Positions 15,414 to 20,310 of a DNA stretch of 20,310 nucleotides are shown one piece after another. Positions within the stretch are counted from its first letter, which is position 1. Every line of letters starts with the position of its first letter. The position numbers were made by a program, and so were the translations under genes. The notes beneath the pieces were generated by a model, which did no database searches, was not told the DNA's origin, and worked only from the letters and a program-made list of their open reading frames with translations. The DNA comes from STF1-138 sp035356975 (GTDB lineage Bacteria > Patescibacteriota > Patescibacteriia > UBA1558 > S5-K13), in assembly GCA_035356975.1 (NCBI GenBank), contig DAORGW010000016.1, forward strand, positions 1 through 20,310, written 5' to 3'.

Positions 15414-16106
15414 ATGAAAACAATAGGTATTATAGGTGGAATGAGTTGGAAATCATCTCTTGAATACTATAAACTTATAAATGAGCTAGTGCATAAAAAA
15501 CTTGGTGGATGGCACAGTGCTAAAATTATCATGTATTCAGTAGATTTTGATGAAATTGACTTGGAACACAAAACAAAGAAATGGAAAAAATCAGATGAAA
15601 TATTATTTGATGCGGCTAAATCATTAGAAAAATCAGGGGCAGATTATATTATTATAGGAGCAAATACTGCACATATATTAGCAGATAAGATTCAAGAAAA
15701 AATAAAAATTCCTATTTTGCATATAGTAGATTCAACTGCAGAAAGAATTAAATCCAAAAAGATTAATGTAGTTGGATTATTGGGGACAAAGTTAACTATG
15801 CAAGATAAATTTTATAAGGGAAGATTAGAAGAAAAATATAATATTAAAGTAATTGTTCCTGAGAAAATAGATCAAGAAAAAATTAATCTTGAAATTAATA
15901 ATATAATTTTAGGAAAAAATAATCAGCGTGCAAAAAAAGAAATCATATCAATAATAAATAAATTAAAAGAGAAAGGTGCTAAAGCAATAATTTTAGGTTG
16001 TACAGAGCTTCCACTGATAATAAAACAATCTGATGTTAAGATTCCATTGTTTGATACAATGAAAATTCACGTTGAGAAAGCGGTTTCATTTTGTCTTAAA
16101 AAATAA
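15414..16106 (+). CDS. Aspartate/glutamate racemase family protein
   Basis: A 230-residue cytosolic protein opening MKTIGIIGGMSWKSSLEYY, typical of the amino-acid racemase group that includes YgeA and RacX. The second active-site region is intact: LGCTELPLII with C196. The first catalytic cysteine position reads IGANTAH, with A83 where two-cysteine racemases have C-N-T; YgeA-like enzymes have Thr at this place. It is therefore probably a one-cysteine member, whose substrate cannot be told from sequence. D-amino acids for the cell wall would be a plausible product (inference). It lies 24 bases after radA and is probably co-transcribed, converging on recG with a one-base gap. Confidence 0.85.
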   Translation: MKTIGIIGGMSWKSSLEYYKLINELVHKKLGGWHSAKIIMYSVDFDEIDLEHKTKKWKKSDEILFDAAKSLEKSGADYIIIGANTAHILADKIQEKIKIPILHIVDSTAERIKSKKINVVGLLGTKLTMQDKFYKGRLEEKYNIKVIVPEKIDQEKINLEINNIILGKNNQRAKKEIISIINKLKEKGAKAIILGCTELPLIIKQSDVKIPLFDTMKIHVEKAVSFCLKK

Positions 16107-16107
16107 A

Positions 16108-18171
16108 TTATTCCAAATGAATATCAGAAGAAAGAGTTTCAACCTCTTTTTTTATTTCAGGGAATTTTTCAACACCTCTTTCAAAAATATATTGAGCCCA
16201 GATATTACATTTTTTAATTAATTCTAGATCTGATAAATCTGCAATTTTTATGCCAGACATAAATCCAGATTGTTTTATTCCATATAAATCTCCACTTCCA
16301 CGAAATTTTAAATCAAATTCTGCGAGCTCAAATCCATCATCAGTTTTTGTTAGAATTTCTAATCTATTTTTTGATTTTTCGGAATTTGATTCAGAAAACA
16401 AAAAGCAATATGATTGGTACTTGTCGCGACCAACTCTTCCACGAAATTGGTGTAGCGATGCAAGTCCAAATCTATCAGCACCTTCAATCATCATTATAGT
16501 TGCATTTGGAAAATCAATTCCAACTTCTATTACAGAAGTAGAAACTAAAATTTTTGTAATGTTATCAGAGAAATTTTTAAGAATTTTTTGTTTTTCGTTT
16601 TCTTTCATTTTTCCATGTAAATATTCTATTTGTAAATTTGGAAAAATATCATTATTTAACTTTTCATATTCGCTCATGACAGATTTTACACCTAATTTAT
16701 CAGATTCGTTTATAAGCGGGCACACAACAAAAACTTGCTTCCCGGCTTGAATTTGATTGTAAATAAATTCATAAGCCTTAGGTCTATTTTGTTGAGATAC
16801 AAATTTTGTAATAATCTTTTTTCTCCCTATTGGTTTTTGCAAAATTCTAGAAATATCCAAATCTCCATAAATTGTAAGAGCAAGAGATCTCGGAATTGGA
16901 GTCGCGGTCATTGATAGAAAATGTGGGCTTATTTGTGACTTTTTTGTTAATTCTTGTCGCTGTTTCACTCCGAATCTGTGTTGTTCATCTATAATAATAA
17001 AACCAATATTTTTAAACTCAACATCTTGTTGAATTAAAGAATGGGTCCCAATTATAAAATCAGAATTTTTTACATATTTGGAAACTTCATTTTTTGTTAA
17101 TTTTTGAGCAATTTCTTTCTTGCCATTAAATAATAATCTATCGGAATTTGTAAAAAGTAAAATATTTATATTGTAATCTTTGAAAAATTTAATAGCATTA
17201 TCAAAATGTTGTTTTGCTAAAATCTGAGTAGGGGACATGAGTATTGTCTGGTATTTATTTAAAATGACATTATAAGCACAAATAAAAGATACAATTGTTT
17301 TTCCGCTTCCAACATCTCCTTCAAGAAGTCGATTCATTGGAATATTATTATTTATATCTTTTAAAATTTGCCAAGTTGCTCTTCTTTGATCTTCTGTAAG
17401 TTCAAATGGAATCTTTTTAACAAAATCAACAATTTGTTTTTCTTTGAAATTAATTTGTGGAGCAGAAAGTTCAATATTTTGTTTTTTAATAAATTTTGAC
17501 AAGCACGATAGTAAAAATATTTCATCAAATGATAATCTTTTTTTGGCAAATTCTAGTTTTTCGTAATTATCAGGAAAATGAATTTGTTTTAGAGATTCTT
17601 TAATTCCAATTAATTTTTCTTTTTCAATAATTTCACTTGGTAATTTTTCTTGTAATTCATTTATACAATTTAGGGATTGTTTTATTATGTATCGTAGTTG
17701 TTTTTGTGATAAATGTTCTGTTGTGGGGTATATTGGAATAATTCTTGCAGTGTGTGATGTGTCTTTATCTGTTTTTTCATAATTTGGATTAATGATAGAA
17801 AATCCTAAAAGTGATTTTTTTACAACACCTGATACAAATATTTCATCTCCAATTTGCAATGTGTTTTTAATATATGGTTGGTTAAACCAAACTATTTGGA
17901 TTTGTCCTGAGTTATCTTCTAAAAGCATTTCGGTTATATTCATTCTTTTTCTTGGAGATCTTTTGTTGTTTAGTAATATTATTTTACCTTTTATAGTTGC
18001 TGATTCTTCATTTATAAGTTCACTAATTTGTTTTAAATGTGAAAAATCTTCATATCTAAATGGATAATAAAAAATAGCATCATTTATAGTGTTTAGTCCT
18101 ATTTTTTGAAGTTTTTTATATATTTTTGGCCCTATGCCATAGATTTTATCAAGTGTTGTAAAAAGATTCAT
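16108..18171 (-). CDS. recG: ATP-dependent DNA helicase RecG
   Basis: RecG remodels stalled replication forks and branches Holliday junctions. Seen in 687 residues: an N-terminal helix-hairpin-helix-like GIGPKIYKKLQKIGL (12-26), an OB-fold wedge (about 55-150), Walker A GDVGSGKT (285-292), DEQH box IIIDEQHRFG (392-401), motif III TATPIPRSLAL (422-432), and the helicase C domain with QFRGRVGRDKYQSYCF. The length is close to standard RecG. The last codons overlap the plus-strand terminator of the racemase gene. The start is about 16 bases after the predicted transcription start from the symmetric divergent promoter. Confidence 0.96.
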   Translation of the reverse strand: MNLFTTLDKIYGIGPKIYKKLQKIGLNTINDAIFYYPFRYEDFSHLKQISELINEESATIKGKIILLNNKRSPRKRMNITEMLLEDNSGQIQIVWFNQPYIKNTLQIGDEIFVSGVVKKSLLGFSIINPNYEKTDKDTSHTARIIPIYPTTEHLSQKQLRYIIKQSLNCINELQEKLPSEIIEKEKLIGIKESLKQIHFPDNYEKLEFAKKRLSFDEIFLLSCLSKFIKKQNIELSAPQINFKEKQIVDFVKKIPFELTEDQRRATWQILKDINNNIPMNRLLEGDVGSGKTIVSFICAYNVILNKYQTILMSPTQILAKQHFDNAIKFFKDYNINILLFTNSDRLLFNGKKEIAQKLTKNEVSKYVKNSDFIIGTHSLIQQDVEFKNIGFIIIDEQHRFGVKQRQELTKKSQISPHFLSMTATPIPRSLALTIYGDLDISRILQKPIGRKKIITKFVSQQNRPKAYEFIYNQIQAGKQVFVVCPLINESDKLGVKSVMSEYEKLNNDIFPNLQIEYLHGKMKENEKQKILKNFSDNITKILVSTSVIEVGIDFPNATIMMIEGADRFGLASLHQFRGRVGRDKYQSYCFLFSESNSEKSKNRLEILTKTDDGFELAEFDLKFRGSGDLYGIKQSGFMSGIKIADLSDLELIKKCNIWAQYIFERGVEKFPEIKKEVETLSSDIHLE
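16128..16157 (+). terminator. Terminator of the racemase gene, embedded in recG coding sequence
   Basis: AAAGAG (16131-16136) pairs with CTCTTT (16144-16149) across a 7-base loop, extendable by G-T and A-T pairs. Seven T (16147-16153) and ATTT follow. It begins about 22 bases past the racemase stop. It lies within the 3' end of recG on the other strand, where it encodes part of the C-terminal EVETLSSD segment. Confidence 0.55.
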
Positions 18172-18186
18172 AGTTTTCTATTTTTA

Positions 18187-18195
18187 TGATATAAT
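18187..18195 (+). promoter_or_regulatory. Extended -10 promoter of the propeller surface-protein gene
   Basis: TGA-TATAAT is a perfect extended -10, with TTCATA (18167-18172) at 17 bases as a partial -35. Transcription should begin near 18202, about 25 bases before ATG 18228. It shares the TATAATTATA core with the opposite promoter. Confidence 0.65.
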
Positions 18196-18202
18196 TATAC
18201 CA
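18194..18202 (-). promoter_or_regulatory. Extended -10 promoter of recG
   Basis: On the minus strand TGG-TATAAT (18202-18194) is a perfect extended -10. It predicts a start near 18187 and a leader of about 16 bases to the recG ATG. It has no good -35 and overlaps the plus-strand -10, so RNA polymerase could bind in either orientation but not both at once. Confidence 0.6.
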
Positions 18203-18227
18203 TAATTAGATAATAAGAAGAGATAAA

Positions 18228-20310
18228 ATGTTTTTTCAAAAAACAAATAAATTTTTTTTATTCGCATTTTTAGTTCTAGGATTTTTTTTGTTACCTAGTA
18301 TATCTAAAGCCTCAATTCCTTGGACTCAATATGTTGGTAATCCAGTTTTGAGTCAAACAAATGATAGTGGTTTTTCTTCTGTTGTAAAAGATGGGTCTTT
18401 GTATCACATGTATTATGGCTATAGTGGAGTTAATCACGCCACCTCGACAGATGGAATAAATTGGAATGTTGATTTAAATAACCCAATATTTTCCGGAGGA
18501 ACAGTACCAATGGTTTGGAAAGAGGATTCAACATGGTATATGCTTTTTAGATATTTAGATGGAGACTTAAATTCTGTTGGCCTCGCTACATCAACAGATG
18601 GAATAATTTGGAATGAATATAATTTAAATCCCGTATTAGAAGAAACTTCTGGTTGGTCTGGCGGGGTAGAAGCCTGGGGAATAATGAAGGTAGAATCCAC
18701 TTATTATATGTTTTATAGTGACTGGGATAGTTCAAACAGAAAAATTGGATTAGCAACTTCTACGGATCTTATAAATTGGACCAAGGATTCAAATAATCCA
18801 ATATTTTCTGGTGGTAGATTTTGTCCATTTCCTTTTAAATATGGTGATTACTATTATCTTATTGTTCCTCACTATACATCTGGTACGGATTACTCAGAAT
18901 TAGAATTGTACAGAGATACTAATCCAACTTTTTATGAAGATAGTAGGGATTATATGGGGGTTGTTATGAGTCCGGGTATAAATGGAGAGTGGAATGATAT
19001 AGATCAAGACACCGCTTTTGTATTAACTGATGATATTGGAAGAGATAGTTTTGAGATAACAAATAATCAATTGTGGGTTTATTTTGCCGGTGCGCCAACA
19101 AACTCCCCAACAACATGGTATACAGGATTGATAATAGAGCCAAATATACAAAATGCATTACCACAAGAAACTGGACCTACGTGGTCTGTTGTTGGTTCTA
19201 AGGGCATGTCTTATGGAGTTGTATATAATACAACTATAGATATAGATAGTAATAATATGCCATATGTTGCTTACCAGGATTGGGATAAAAGTGGGAAAGC
19301 AACAGTAAAAAAATATAGTGGATCTTCATGGGAAACAATAGGAATGGAGGGTTTTGCAGGAAATGCAGCTAATTCAACGCAGGTTTTTTTACACAATGAT
19401 AATCCATATTTAATATATAGAGATAGTTTAGCAAATGGAGCAAAGACTACATTGATGAGATATACAGATTCTGCTGGTTGGTATGCGGCTGGAACTTCTG
19501 CATTTTCAGATGCAAGAGCTATATATCCAAGTTTATATGTTTATGATAATGGAACGGCAACAGGTACTCCATATGTAGGATACTTTAATACTTCTGATGG
19601 TACAAATGGAAAGATAATAGTAAAGAAATTAGAAAATGAAACATGGCAGACAGTTGGTACGGAGGTGACTTCTAATACGGCGACATATTCGTATGTATCT
19701 TTAGTTGTTGATAGCTTGGGTGTTCCTCATATTGCATTTTATGATGGTTATAATTCTAAAAAAGCAACTGTTATGAAATATAATGGATCTTCTTGGGTAA
19801 ATGTTGGAAGTGCGGGTTTTTCTTCTGGTCAAGCAGATTATGTTTCTTTGGCCATTGATAGTAATAATATTCCATATGTGGCATTTAAAGATGCTGGAAA
19901 TTCTTCTAAGGCAACTGTTATGAAATATAATGGATCTTCTTGGGTAAATGTTGGAAGTGCGGGTTTTTCTTCTGGTCAAGCAGATTATGTTTCTTTGGCC
20001 ATTGATAGTAATAATATTCCATATGTGGCATTTAAAGATGCTGGAAATTCTTCTAAGGCAACTGTTATGAAATATACAGGAATTGGTATTAGTGGTTGGA
20101 CTAATGTTGGAAGTGCGGGTTTTTCTGATGGACAGGCTGATTATACATGGATTGCAATTGATAGTGATGATGTTTCTTATGTAGTGTTTAAGGATGTTGT
20201 AAACGCAAACAAAACAACCGTTATGAAATTTGATGGGGTAGATATTACTCCACCAACAATCACAGGATTATCAAACGATAGCACACCAAGAAAAACAAAA
20301 ACTTGGAATT
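18228..20310 (+). CDS. Secreted double beta-propeller surface protein (3' end beyond window)
   Basis: The frame is open from ATG 18228 to the window edge (694 complete codons, no stop). A signal peptide covers residues 1-28 (cleavage SKA/S). Residues about 30-310 carry repeated ATSTDGINWN-type blades (near 70, 124 and 176) with NPIFSGG, like the five-blade glycosidase clan (GH32/43-type) or related sugar-binding folds; I could not place catalytic acids. Residues about 319-665 hold seven repeats of about 49 residues (pattern VSLAIDSNNIPYVAFKD and SGSSWVNVG), which would close a seven-blade propeller. TPPTITGLSND then begins an Ig-like or adhesin-type region. It is probably an exported, cell-surface or adhesin-like protein. 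Blades 5 and 6 are exact DNA copies. Confidence 0.85.
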   Translation, partial: MFFQKTNKFFLFAFLVLGFFLLPSISKASIPWTQYVGNPVLSQTNDSGFSSVVKDGSLYHMYYGYSGVNHATSTDGINWNVDLNNPIFSGGTVPMVWKEDSTWYMLFRYLDGDLNSVGLATSTDGIIWNEYNLNPVLEETSGWSGGVEAWGIMKVESTYYMFYSDWDSSNRKIGLATSTDLINWTKDSNNPIFSGGRFCPFPFKYGDYYYLIVPHYTSGTDYSELELYRDTNPTFYEDSRDYMGVVMSPGINGEWNDIDQDTAFVLTDDIGRDSFEITNNQLWVYFAGAPTNSPTTWYTGLIIEPNIQNALPQETGPTWSVVGSKGMSYGVVYNTTIDIDSNNMPYVAYQDWDKSGKATVKKYSGSSWETIGMEGFAGNAANSTQVFLHNDNPYLIYRDSLANGAKTTLMRYTDSAGWYAAGTSAFSDARAIYPSLYVYDNGTATGTPYVGYFNTSDGTNGKIIVKKLENETWQTVGTEVTSNTATYSYVSLVVDSLGVPHIAFYDGYNSKKATVMKYNGSSWVNVGSAGFSSGQADYVSLAIDSNNIPYVAFKDAGNSSKATVMKYNGSSWVNVGSAGFSSGQADYVSLAIDSNNIPYVAFKDAGNSSKATVMKYTGIGISGWTNVGSAGFSDGQADYTWIAIDSDDVSYVVFKDVVNANKTTVMKFDGVDITPPTITGLSNDSTPRKTKTWN
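19764..20076 (+). repeat. Perfect 147-bp tandem duplication (one propeller blade)
   Basis: Copy one is 19764-19910 and copy two 19911-20057, with no mismatch seen. A further 19 identical bases (20058-20076) follow before divergence. The period is 49 codons, exactly one blade, so the reading frame is kept. Flanking blades are clearly diverged, so this is a recent duplication or an active recombination hotspot. Confidence 0.95.

Noticed and set aside
19701..19979. 92-residue minus-strand frame opposite the blade duplication
   Set aside because: It exists only because the duplicated plus-strand blade is open in several frames; it repeats itself with the same period and has no start context.
1..20310. 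CRISPR array, tRNA, rRNA, insertion sequence or TGA-recoding
   Set aside because: No spacer-repeat pattern, cloverleaf, transposase or terminal repeats were seen, and no gene requires TGA as a sense codon.

Overview
The window reads as chromosomal DNA of a strongly AT-rich bacterium of the Candidate Phyla Radiation (Patescibacteria). This is inferred from the gene content: a bacterial Elp3, a PrgI/VirB4 cluster with the characteristic two-helix pilin-like protein, very tight packing, almost no Shine-Dalgarno sequences and TAA stops at nearly every gene. The standard bacterial code fits, since no coding region needs TGA read as an amino acid. The class within the phylum cannot be fixed from the sequence.

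Layout. At 1-62 is the 3' end of an unidentified gene. A bidirectional terminator separates it from a minus-strand glyA-folD operon (one-carbon metabolism), whose promoter is overlaid by three 16-bp-phased GC-rich hairpin repeats. Next, elp3 (minus) and a Trm9/ALKBH8-like methyltransferase (plus) diverge from one short region. Together they look like a two-step pathway for wobble uridine (cm5U to mcm5U).

From 4895 to 13995 nine tightly packed plus-strand genes form a type IV secretion-like operon. In order they are a soluble leader protein, PrgI (VirB3-like), a stand-alone VirB4 N-terminal-like protein, the VirB4 ATPase, a VirB8/NTF2-like anchored protein, a polytopic membrane protein, an anchored TolB-like beta-propeller, a thioredoxin-fold protein without CXXC, and a secreted VirB2-like pilin fused to a cysteine-rich NlpC/P60-type hydrolase. 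No relaxase, coupling ATPase, VirB11 or outer-membrane channel is present, so this is a reduced envelope machine rather than a complete conjugation system.

radA (Sms) and an Asp/Glu racemase-family gene follow on the plus strand, converging with minus-strand recG. recG and the last gene diverge from a nearly perfectly symmetric promoter in which the two -10 elements overlap. The last gene, cut off by the window end, encodes a secreted protein with a glycosidase-like propeller, a seven-blade propeller containing a perfect 147-bp (one-blade) tandem duplication, and the beginning of an Ig-like region.

The strongest leads are the Elp3/Trm9 pair, the pilin-hydrolase fusion beside a redox-dead DsbA-like protein, the symmetric divergent promoter, and the one-blade duplication.
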